From Virgisporangium aurantiacum (GTDB lineage Bacteria > Actinomycetota > Actinomycetes > Mycobacteriales > Micromonosporaceae): a stretch of DNA of 46,650 bases. Both the position numbers and the translations under genes were made by a program. Of this stretch, positions 25,330 through 32,888 are shown piece after piece (within the stretch, counting starts at the first letter, position 1; the number at the start of each line of letters is the position of its first letter). The notes beneath the pieces are model-generated. The model was not told the DNA's origin. It worked only from the letters and a program-made list of their open reading frames with translations, and ran no database searches. The DNA is taken from assembly GCF_016863635.1 (NCBI RefSeq), contig NZ_BOPG01000088.1:1-46650 (forward strand), given 5' to 3'.

Positions 25330-25445
25330 TCTCCTGTCGGTTCGCTCACTCGGTCGCAGAAGATGCGTCGCCGTCGAGCACATGCCCGCTGACAGTCCGC
25401 ATGCGGGCCGCCGCCCCCTCATCAACATCAGAAAGACACCTTTCG

Positions 25446-26327
25446 ATGACCATCGACCTCAAAATCTCCCTGTTCAACTTCCGCAACGGCGGACTACGCC
25501 CGAACAGCGGCTACGACTTCCGACCGCTGACCGAGACGTACGCACCGGCACCAGCACCAGACCTCATCGCCCTCTGCGAAGCCAAATTCTGGTTCGCGCG
25601 TGGACGCACGCCGTTCCTGACAGCGGTACAAACGCTCAGCGCGGCCACCGGGCGGACCTACGTCGGGGAGTTGTTTAGCGGAGCCCTGGCCACCGCGCTG
25701 GTGTACGACCCGAACGTATTCGACCTCGAAGCCGGCGAAGAGGTCGACTTCGCCGACAAACAGAACCTCGCCCGGCTCCGACACCGCAACGACGACAGCC
25801 CGCTGCAGATCCTCGTCGAACACTGGCCGTTCTGGGACGGCCACGCCCGGGTGGCCCGAGCGAAACTGCTCGCCACCTACGGCCCCAGCAACATTCCCAC
25901 GATCATCGCCGGGGACCTCAACTCCACCGCGTCCGGACCACACCTGCCCACCGCCGACTGGCCCCGGCTCCCGGCAACGGTCCGCGACCACAAAGCCCAG
26001 CAGGACCCAGACGGCAGCTGGCACCCCGACACCCGCGCCGTCGACCGGCTCATCGGCCGCTGGAACACCACCACCGACAGCCGGGCCGATGGAGCCGGCT
26101 TCCACCACGTCGCCGAACTCGACCCCGACGCCCCCAACCCGCTTCCGCCCACCGTCAACGCCGGCGGCTCCGGCCTACACATCGACTACATCCTCATCAA
26201 CGACGCCTGCCAACACGCCTGGCCCGTCAAGCCAGGCAGCTACAACATCCACATCCCCGACCCCGCCCGCCCAACGCCTTCCGATCACCGCCGCGTCGAC
26301 GTCACCCTTCGACGAGCAACGCCCTGA
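25446..26327 (+). CDS. Endonuclease/exonuclease/phosphatase (EEP) family protein
   Basis: A 293-residue protein with the EEP metal-site motifs in order: LFNFRN at the N-terminus, LIALCEAKFW at about 38 (the catalytic Glu), IIAGDLNSTASG at about 154, IDYILIND at about 247, and the terminal SDHRRVDV. The family includes nucleases, sphingomyelinases and inositol phosphatases; no lipase-type signal peptide is present, so a cytoplasmic nuclease or phosphodiesterase is likelier. The ATG at 25446 fits the first strand. It lies 116 bases after the coupled enzyme genes, and a strong hairpin follows 20 bases after the stop, so it is probably the last gene of the operon. Confidence 0.8.
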   Translation: MTIDLKISLFNFRNGGLRPNSGYDFRPLTETYAPAPAPDLIALCEAKFWFARGRTPFLTAVQTLSAATGRTYVGELFSGALATALVYDPNVFDLEAGEEVDFADKQNLARLRHRNDDSPLQILVEHWPFWDGHARVARAKLLATYGPSNIPTIIAGDLNSTASGPHLPTADWPRLPATVRDHKAQQDPDGSWHPDTRAVDRLIGRWNTTTDSRADGAGFHHVAELDPDAPNPLPPTVNAGGSGLHIDYILINDACQHAWPVKPGSYNIHIPDPARPTPSDHRRVDVTLRRATP

Positions 26328-26346
26328 TCCGACAGGCTGTCGGCCG

Positions 26347-26381
26347 GTCAGGTGATGCCGCCGGCACCACCCCCACCTGAC
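26347..26381 (+). terminator. Hairpin terminator after the EEP gene
   Basis: GTCAGGTG (26347-26354) pairs exactly with CACCTGAC (26374-26381), with a GC-rich loop. It starts 20 bases after the stop at 26327 and closes the long co-directional run. Confidence 0.55.
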
Positions 26382-26634
26382 GACGCGCCCTGGCCGCCCG
26401 CGACAAGGGCAACGGCCTCATCGACGCATACGCAGCCGCGTCACAGCTCGGCGCGACCACCGCGACACGCTGACGGCGCCGAGTCCCGACGCACCAATGG
26501 CGCTGCCGCACACGCGACCGCACCATGACGACCCAGTGACAGCGACCTGCACATGGCCATTCAGAGACGCAGCGCTGAACCGACGCCCCAGCGGGCCGCT
26601 TCACCTCACCACCCGCGCCGGGGGCGTCGTGGGA
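26382..26634. other. Intergenic stretch without a recognised gene
   Basis: No gene is convincing. A short plus-strand frame ending at 26473 reads ALAARDKGNGLIDAYAAASQ, vaguely like the extreme C-terminus of a subtilase, but it is preceded by a stop and too short to identify. The rest separates two convergent gene ends. Confidence 0.3.
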
Positions 26635-26958
26635 CTACACCTTTTGCGCCACTCCGCAGAAGACGCCGAGGTCAACCGGTTCGTCGTCCGGATCCGGCCG
26701 CCACCGTGGTGTCGAGACCACCCCTGGCTCCACCAACTGCAGGCCGTCGAGGAAACGGGCAATCTGCTCGGGACTGCGCAGCGTGTACGGGTCGCCGGCC
26801 TCGCCGCGCACCTCCGCTGCCTCAACGCCGGCCTGGTTGGTGTTCGCGCCGTCGTTCACCACCACGTAGCTGCCCGGAGAGAGCGCGTCGACCAGCCGTT
26901 TGACGATCGCGGACGCCTCATTTGTGTCCGCCACATTGCCCAAGATCCCCAGCAGCAA
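26635..26958 (-). pseudogene. 3' remnant of a PF04672 (DUF574) methyltransferase
   Basis: About 107 residues match the last 40% of the PF04672 family: LLGILGNVADTNEASAIVK, VDALSPGSYVVV, then IARFLDGLQLVEPGVV and WRPDPDDEPV. The SAM-binding N-terminal half is missing. The frame starts with a TTG inside the end of an IS110 transposase fragment, and homology to the two families switches near 26957. It is the second member of this family in the window; the intact one is at 15159-15977. It is probably not expressed as a functional enzyme. Confidence 0.8.
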
Positions 26959-27352
26959 ACGCCTTCTGCTCGTCGTACTTCTGCCCAGTTTGTAGGCAGT
27001 GGTGCAGTATTCCGATCAGACGGTTGAACAGGTTACGTTGAGCGGCGGTGTGCCGTTCGTTGGTCTGGCGGCGGCGGTCGTAGTGGGCGCGGGCGCCGGG
27101 TGAGGCGTTGAGCGCGCAGAACGCCCAGACGTATCCGACAGCGGCGAGGCGCTGGTTCTTGACCCTGCGGGTCATCACATGGCGGCTCTTGCCGGAGGCT
27201 CGAGTTACCGGGGCTGCGCCGGAGTAGGCCTTCAGCGATCTTGCGTCGGCGAAGCGGGACCGGTCGTCGCCGATCTCAGCCAGGATTCGGGCGCCGGTCA
27301 ACGCGGCCAGGCCGGGCAGGCTGGTGATGATCGCGGCGTCGGGGACATCCAC
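26918..27352 (-). mobile_element. IS110-family transposase, C-terminal fragment
   Basis: 144 residues match the transposase_20 half of IS110-type enzymes: IITSLPGLAALTGARILAEI with the conserved SxPGxG-like core, KAYSGAAPVTRASGKS, NQRLAAVGYVWAF, and NLFNRLIGILHHCL. The catalytic N-terminal RuvC-like DEDD domain is absent; the frame meets a stop 12 bases before the first matching residue. The C-terminus is cut too, fusing near 26957 into a methyltransferase remnant. IS110 elements lack terminal inverted repeats, so ends cannot be drawn. It is an inactive scar between the enzyme operon and the Hsp70-like region. Confidence 0.85.
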
Positions 27353-27373
27353 GAAGCATTCCTATGGGGGTCA

Positions 27374-29590
27374 TTAGCGGTTTGCGTGGCGCCGGTCGTT
27401 AGGGATGCCGTAGGCGCCGATCTGCCAGGTGCGGCGGATCCACCAGCAGGCGAGGGAGACGATCCAGATGGTGGCGAGTGTTTTGGCGGTGTTGTAGCTG
27501 GCGATGAGCATCATGATGACGGTCAGTGGGATGGCTGAGATGATCTGGGTACGGCGTCGTTCGGCGATGAGGTAAGCGGTTGCTAGGCCGAGGAGTAGTC
27601 CGCTGCATCGGAAGATTGCCGACTGCCAGGTCGCCATGAAGTCCGGTGGGTAGGTCTTGTTGGCGGCCAGGGTGATGGCGGCCATGGCGATGGTGGCGAG
27701 AACGATGGGTGGGTGGGGCACGGTCAGGGCCAGCCCCCATCCGATCTCTGGTTCGGGCGCGCCGCGGAAAATGAGGTACGCCGCGATGGCGACGATGGCT
27801 GCCATCGGTATGGCGGCGACCAGTGTCGACTGGATCAGTCGCAGGACAAAGGGACCATTGTGGTAGGCCGCGCCGATGCCTGCGTAGAGGGCGGCGACAG
27901 CGACTCCGATTCCGGCTCCGGATAGGAGTCCGGCAGCTACGGGCAGGCCGGCGGGTGGTTGGCGCCCGGCAGGTATCTGGTCGGGTCTCAGGACTGGGCC
28001 GTAGTTAGCGCCGACGGCGGCGCTGGCGATGACAGCGAGGACGGCTGCCATAGCGAGTTGGCCGTCGTTGATTCCCAAATACCGGTCGGCGTCGGGCGCC
28101 CAGGTCGAATTCTCGACGTATCCGGACATGACGGCGTGGAAGGCCAGCAGCATCGATGCGAGCGCTGGGATGAGCGGTGCGAAGAGTTGCGACCAAGACG
28201 GGACTGCCGTTGTCGGCTTCGGTCCTGTGGGTGCCATGGTGGAGCGGATGTTGGCCAGGATGCCCTGTGGCTGGCTGGCGTTTGGAGCGGGTGAGGGTTC
28301 GTAGCGGCCGGCGTTGGTCGCGGCGCACGCGGCGGCGAGCGCGGGGCCAGGTAACGCGTGGGTTGCTAGGCCGGTCCCGGCTTGGATCCGGTCGGCGGTT
28401 CCGGGGATGGCGGCGGTTCCGCCGATCAGGAGGAGCCCGCAGCCGGTCTCAGCGGGTACCTCCGCGGCCTGGACCGCCTGGCAGATCAACTTCGTCGCGG
28501 TGTCGATGACCGGCGCGGCGGCGGCTTGGACCTGGGCCGAGGTGATGACCATCATCGCGCCGGTCGCCGGCACACCGCTCTGTGGCACGCCACCCGGTGA
28601 CATGCCGGGTGTGTTGCTGTCCACCGGTGCTGGTATCAGCACCGCCGGCGTGCTGGCGGTGGCCTCTTTCGCCGCTCGCACCGTCATGCGGACCGCCCAT
28701 GCAGCTGCGACCGGCCGGGCCCTGGAAGTTCTGGCCGTACGGTGCGGGTTCGAATCCGAGATCTCGTCCACGGGAGTGGGGTCGTGCCAGGCATCTGTTG
28801 GGGTGGCGCCTGCCGGCATCTGGGCAGAAGCACCTGATGGGGTCGGCGAATCGACGCCAGAGCTGGCTGTTGAGTTTGCCTCCGGTGGCGCCCCCGGGGC
28901 TGTTGACGCGGTGGCTGTTGACGCGGTGGCTGTTGACGCGGTGGCCAACTGGATGGCGAGGACTTCGTCGATGCGGTCGCCGCCGGCATCCCCGTCAATT
29001 TCGGCGAGCACCTCGTAGCCGGTGACCGTGCGCCGCACGACGCTGGCTGCGGCACGCGCACCGAGGTCGCATACCACGATCCAGCGGGCCACCGGCACAT
29101 CGATAGCCTGTCCGTGGGCGGCGACAGCTTCGGCTGCGGGCCTGAGAACCGGTTCGCGGACTCCGGCGTATTGGGCGGCTTCGCGCAGCAGCGCCCGCCG
29201 CGGCGGTCCCCACCCGGGCGGAACCACCAGCACGACTTCGGGCAGCGGCCCGCCGCACCGCCGCTCGGTCTCGTCGAGTACCCGTCGCACGACGGCACCG
29301 ACCAGATGCACGCCGGGGACCGTCCCGTCGCCGAGGGGGACGGCGGCGGTGCTGATTCGGCCGGCCGGGTCGGGCAGGTAGCCGGCCGGATCGGCCATCG
29401 CTGCTGCCAGCGCTTGCGCACCGGTCAGCACCGGGCCGGTGCCGCGGCGGTACACCCCGCTGCGCAGCCACGGCTGCCCGTCAAAGGTCAGCGGCTGCCA
29501 GAGCCCGTCGGTGCGGCATACCACCGCCACCGTGGTCGCCGATCCCACATCGATACCGACCCGCGTCCACGCAGCGTTCACCGCAGTCAT
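27374..29590 (-). CDS. Hsp70-like ATPase-fold protein with C-terminal multi-span membrane domain (paralog A)
   Basis: A 738-residue protein. Residues 1-215 read as the first lobes of an Hsp70/actin-fold ATPase: VGIDVGSATTVAVV at 11, EVVLVVPPGWGPPRRALL at 118, AEAVAAHG at 153, CDLGARAAASVV at 174 in place of DLGGGTxD, and GGDRIDEVLA at 203. A low-complexity insert follows, then LLLIGGTAAIPGTADRI near 400, the adenosine-binding region. Residues about 470-730 form some seven hydrophobic spans with a basic C-terminus. No substrate-binding domain of classical DnaK is present. It is probably a nucleotide-dependent envelope or secretion component. It lies 103 bases downstream of a small membrane gene and mirrors a divergent paralog. 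The degenerate phosphate-2 motif leaves ATPase activity in doubt. Confidence 0.75.
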   Translation of the reverse strand: MTAVNAAWTRVGIDVGSATTVAVVCRTDGLWQPLTFDGQPWLRSGVYRRGTGPVLTGAQALAAAMADPAGYLPDPAGRISTAAVPLGDGTVPGVHLVGAVVRRVLDETERRCGGPLPEVVLVVPPGWGPPRRALLREAAQYAGVREPVLRPAAEAVAAHGQAIDVPVARWIVVCDLGARAAASVVRRTVTGYEVLAEIDGDAGGDRIDEVLAIQLATASTATASTATASTAPGAPPEANSTASSGVDSPTPSGASAQMPAGATPTDAWHDPTPVDEISDSNPHRTARTSRARPVAAAWAVRMTVRAAKEATASTPAVLIPAPVDSNTPGMSPGGVPQSGVPATGAMMVITSAQVQAAAAPVIDTATKLICQAVQAAEVPAETGCGLLLIGGTAAIPGTADRIQAGTGLATHALPGPALAAACAATNAGRYEPSPAPNASQPQGILANIRSTMAPTGPKPTTAVPSWSQLFAPLIPALASMLLAFHAVMSGYVENSTWAPDADRYLGINDGQLAMAAVLAVIASAAVGANYGPVLRPDQIPAGRQPPAGLPVAAGLLSGAGIGVAVAALYAGIGAAYHNGPFVLRLIQSTLVAAIPMAAIVAIAAYLIFRGAPEPEIGWGLALTVPHPPIVLATIAMAAITLAANKTYPPDFMATWQSAIFRCSGLLLGLATAYLIAERRRTQIISAIPLTVIMMLIASYNTAKTLATIWIVSLACWWIRRTWQIGAYGIPNDRRHANR
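28899..28943. repeat. 15-bp tandem repeat x3 inside Hsp70-like paralog A
   Basis: GCTGTTGACGCGGTG is repeated three times exactly. On the coding strand it gives the pentapeptide repeat TASTA, in the insert just after the GGDRID motif. Confidence 0.9.
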
Positions 29591-29693
29591 TGCTGTTACG
29601 CCTCCGATATCTCACGCCACAGGCTTGGGACCGGATGGCCCGGGCCCGCCACCTCCGCCAGATCCGCCAGGTCCGTCAACGAACAGCGGCCCG

Positions 29694-30110
29694 TTACCGC
29701 TGCATTCTGCGCTGGTCCGTACGCATTCTGCGCTGTACCGTGTCGCCTTCGTTGACCGCTTTCGCTCCGCTGGCTACCGAAAGGGCGCTCAGGCCGTCGG
29801 TCACCCGGGCGGCAAGGTCGCACGCGTGGTTCAGGTTGTCGCCCCCCGGGTTTGCCCTGTCCACCGAGGGCGCCTCGGCCGACGCCGATCCTGGGTCAGC
29901 GACTGCGGCTACGGCGATCCAGGCAGCGGCGACGCCGCCGCACAGACACGCGGCGGCGGTGACAAGGGCAACGACGAGGACCAGTAGCGCCACCACGGTG
30001 GATCCCCGCTCGGCATAGAGAATTCCTGCCGCGGTGACCGGTAGCGGTGCCGCGGCGAGCAGGACCACAGCGACAAACCACCAGCGACCTCGACGAATCC
30101 ATACCGACAT
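29694..30110 (-). CDS. Small two-span membrane protein
   Basis: A 138-residue protein with two hydrophobic segments, FVAVVLLAAAPLPVTAAGIL and VALLVLVVALVTAAACLCGG extending into AAAWIAVAAV, followed by a soluble tail with NLNHACDLAARVTDGLSAL. The ATG at 30110 is chosen because GGGAGG lies four bases upstream and the first span begins shortly after; a longer frame back to 30392 has no such support. It runs towards Hsp70-like paralog A and is probably co-transcribed with it. The last codons contain a duplicated MRTDQRRMQ stretch. No family recognised. Confidence 0.65.
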   Translation of the reverse strand: MSVWIRRGRWWFVAVVLLAAAPLPVTAAGILYAERGSTVVALLVLVVALVTAAACLCGGVAAAWIAVAAVADPGSASAEAPSVDRANPGGDNLNHACDLAARVTDGLSALSVASGAKAVNEGDTVQRRMRTDQRRMQR

Positions 30111-30390
30111 CCCGCCTCCCCGCACACTCGGTCCCTGGACGCACCGATGCCTGCCTCCAGCGCAGCCCCTGAGCGTGTTCTGCCTTGCTGGATCGACGCT
30201 GTCCCCTACTCCCGCGGCGTGGTCACTCTCGCGCGGAGCTGGACGCGCCTGGCGTCGAGCCCTTTCGGCCGCATCACCCTGGCTCACAATAACGGGGCAG
30301 GCGACGCACAGATTGTCCGTTCTTTCGATGACTGCAAACCAAGGTCGACCCAACCTTGCGGGTTCAACCGGTGACCACCAGCCATTGACC

Positions 30391-32787
30391 ATGGTACGAA
30401 TGATGATCGTGGATATGTACTGGTCGCGGGTCGCGGTCGGTATCGGCGCGTACCGGGCGGTGGCCGTCGCTGCCCGCGTCGACGGGTCCTGGCAACCGGT
30501 CTCCCTTGACGGGCAGCCGTGGCTGCCCGCCGGTGTCTACCAATCCGGGGACGGCCAGGTCCTGACCGGGGCGAAGGCACAGCAGGCGGCCGCCACCGAC
30601 CCGGCCAGCTACATACCCGATCCGATCCGGCGGATCGGCGCCGCCGCGATTCCCCTCGGCGGCCGACCGACACCCGGCGTCCGTCTGGTCGCCGCCGTTC
30701 TACGGCGCGTTCTCGACGAAACGCAGCAGCTATACGCGCGACCGCTGCCTGAGGTGATCGTGGTCGTCCCGCCCGGGTGGGGACCACCCCGACGGGCGCT
30801 CCTGCGACGGGCCGCCCACGACGCTGCTCGACAGGTCGGGCTCGAGGAGCCCGGCCTGATCTCGGCCGCCGAAGCTGTTACCGCCCGCGGAGAGGGCATT
30901 GATGTGCCGGTGGCGCGCTGGGCCGTGGTGTGTGATCTCGGCACCCGTGCCACCGTCACCGTGATCAGTCGAAACGCCACGGGCTACGAGATTCTGGCCG
31001 AGCTCGACGCCGACGCCGGCGGTGACCGAATCGACACGGTTCTCGCCACCCAGCTCACTTCCGAGCTCGGGAGCCACCCGCAAAGTCATCCCCAGGCGGA
31101 TCCCAAGGCCACGAGTGGGCCCGCATCCCAAGCCAGCACGTCTCACGACCGCGTCGTCACCAACCGGCCCGTCGACAACCGGTCCGTCGATCACAGCGCC
31201 GCTGAGCCGCTGTCCGACCCGCTCGCCGTGGACCTCGTTGCAGACGTCGTTGCAGACGTCGTTGCAGACGTCGTTGCAGACGTCGTCGTGGACGTCGCAA
31301 CCCCTACGCATGACGCTCCTGTGCTTGACGCCACCGTGCAGGGCGCCCCGGTGTCGGGGGCCGCCGGGGGCACGCATGATATCGGATCGGCGTCGGCGGC
31401 AGACTTGACGGCGGTGCGGGCGGCGAAAGAAGCCGTCTGGGCCGCCGGGCCGGTGCTGCTCCCAGGATCCGGTGGTCGGCCGGCGGTCCTGGTCACCGTC
31501 GAGCAGGTGCAGTCCGCCGCTGGGCACGTACTCCCAGCGGCGGTGTCGCTTGTCACGCACGCGATCCGGGCTGCGAACGTTCCGCCGGAGACCGGCACCG
31601 GTCTCATCCTGGTCGGCGGCACCGCCTGCATTCCCGGCATCGGTGACCTGTTCGCCACCGGCTCCGGGCTCCCAGTCCACGCCGTGGCCAATCCCGGACT
31701 GGCCACGGTCCGCGCCGCAGCGCTCGCTGCCGACGCACCAACCGGCAATGCCAAGCGGGCGACGAGTCGACGCCGACCGCTGCAACAGGACCGCGATCCC
31801 TCAACCGCGCCAGTGACCACGACAGCCCGGGTGACCCGGGCCGCACCCGCGGCGCAGCAGGTGCAGGCGGCTGTGGCCACGTGGCCACGGCGCACCGCAG
31901 CGCGGCTTGCGGCCTTGCGGCTGTGGCTGGGCCCGGTCCTGCTTGCCACAGCCTCCGTGGCCCTGTTTGCCCAGGCTCTGCGGCCCGCCTGGGATTTCGT
32001 CGCGATCACCACGCTACGACCAGTGATCATGAATGCGGGCGCACTGCTGATGGCCGCGGTCTGCGCCGTCATCGCGGCGGCGGCAACCGCAGCGGTGTTT
32101 GGGCCGAACCTGGTTCTTACCCCGGCCGCTGCCGCATCCGGCGTGAAGGCCGCCCTCGAACGGCGTGCCGTGGTTGCCGCGCTTCGTGCTGCGGCTGCGT
32201 TCGGCGCCGGCATCGCCGCCACCTACGGCATCGTCGCCGCCATCACCTACGACTCCGCCACCTATGCCGTGTGGTTCTTCCCCCTCGTGGTGGGCTGGAC
32301 ACTGGGCCCGGCTCTGCCTGTCGCTGCCGGGATCGCCGCATCCGCAACCGCGATCAGACGCGGAGCGCCGACACCAGCCGCCGGTTGGACCGTTGCCCTG
32401 ACCATGCCCTACCGGTCCGCCGCTCTCGCCCCTGTCGGCATGATGACCATGGGTTGGGCCATGTCCAACCCATACCCCGACGAACCGAGACTGTCTGCGC
32501 TGATTCTGAAATGCGGGGCGGTCGCCATCGGCGTTGCCACCGCCTGCCTCTTCGCCGACCGGTTCATCCTGCAGGCCCTCGCCGCCGTCCCCATCACCGG
32601 CGCCTGCCTGTTCATCGGAACCTTCGCCAAGAACACCCTCTCCGGAGCCCTCGCCGTCGTGTGGGTCGCCGCCGTCCTCGTCTGGTGGACACGCCGCGCC
32701 TGGCAGCTCAACATGAGCCGTCCCGCCGACAGCTCCACCCACACCACATTCGCGCACCACTGGTCCAGTTCACGGCGACCGCCATGA
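30391..32787 (+). CDS. Hsp70-like ATPase-fold protein with C-terminal multi-span membrane domain (paralog B)
   Basis: A 798-residue paralog of the protein at 27374-29590, encoded divergently. Shared landmarks are GSWQPVSLDGQPWLPAGVY, EVIVVVPPGWGPPRRALLRR, AEAVTARGEGIDVPVARW, CDLGTRATVTVISRN, GGDRIDTVLA and LILVGGTACIPGIGDLF. The first phosphate motif is eroded (VGIGAYRAVAV instead of GIDVGSATT), so it may be a pseudo-ATPase partner. A long low-complexity insert follows GGDRID, and the C-terminal third has about seven spans. I take the first of several in-frame ATGs at 30391; those at 30400, 30403 and 30415 are possible. It overlaps the 34-aa TTAVP gene by four bases. The 280-base gap to the small membrane gene should hold divergent promoters. 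Confidence 0.75.
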   Translation: MVRMMIVDMYWSRVAVGIGAYRAVAVAARVDGSWQPVSLDGQPWLPAGVYQSGDGQVLTGAKAQQAAATDPASYIPDPIRRIGAAAIPLGGRPTPGVRLVAAVLRRVLDETQQLYARPLPEVIVVVPPGWGPPRRALLRRAAHDAARQVGLEEPGLISAAEAVTARGEGIDVPVARWAVVCDLGTRATVTVISRNATGYEILAELDADAGGDRIDTVLATQLTSELGSHPQSHPQADPKATSGPASQASTSHDRVVTNRPVDNRSVDHSAAEPLSDPLAVDLVADVVADVVADVVADVVVDVATPTHDAPVLDATVQGAPVSGAAGGTHDIGSASAADLTAVRAAKEAVWAAGPVLLPGSGGRPAVLVTVEQVQSAAGHVLPAAVSLVTHAIRAANVPPETGTGLILVGGTACIPGIGDLFATGSGLPVHAVANPGLATVRAAALAADAPTGNAKRATSRRRPLQQDRDPSTAPVTTTARVTRAAPAAQQVQAAVATWPRRTAARLAALRLWLGPVLLATASVALFAQALRPAWDFVAITTLRPVIMNAGALLMAAVCAVIAAAATAAVFGPNLVLTPAAAASGVKAALERRAVVAALRAAAAFGAGIAATYGIVAAITYDSATYAVWFFPLVVGWTLGPALPVAAGIAASATAIRRGAPTPAAGWTVALTMPYRSAALAPVGMMTMGWAMSNPYPDEPRLSALILKCGAVAIGVATACLFADRFILQALAAVPITGACLFIGTFAKNTLSGALAVVWVAAVLVWWTRRAWQLNMSRPADSSTHTTFAHHWSSSRRPP
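31237..31284. repeat. 12-bp tandem repeat x4 inside Hsp70-like paralog B
   Basis: GTTGCAGACGTC is repeated four times exactly, encoding VADV units, in the same insert position as the repeat of paralog A but with an unrelated sequence. Confidence 0.9.
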
Positions 32788-32888
32788 CAACCGCCACGAC
32801 AACCGCCGTGCCGACAACCACGGGGCCGACAACCGCCGTGCCGACAACCGCCGTGCCCACACCTGCGGCCACGGGTACCCGTCGGTGA
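32784..32888 (+). CDS. 34-residue Thr/Ala/Val/Pro repeat peptide coupled on both sides
   Basis: An ATG inside the stop of Hsp70-like paralog B (ATGA at 32784-32787) opens a 34-codon frame. It reads MTTATTTAVPTTTGPTTAVP, then two more TTAVP-like units, ending in TPAATGTRR. Its stop lies inside the GTGA that starts the next membrane protein at 32885. The exact fit at both ends argues for a real translated link rather than spacer, although the DNA is a GACAACCGCC-type minisatellite and could be a neutral insertion. The composition resembles a disordered linker; no function is known. Confidence 0.5.
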   Translation: MTTATTTAVPTTTGPTTAVPTTAVPTPAATGTRR

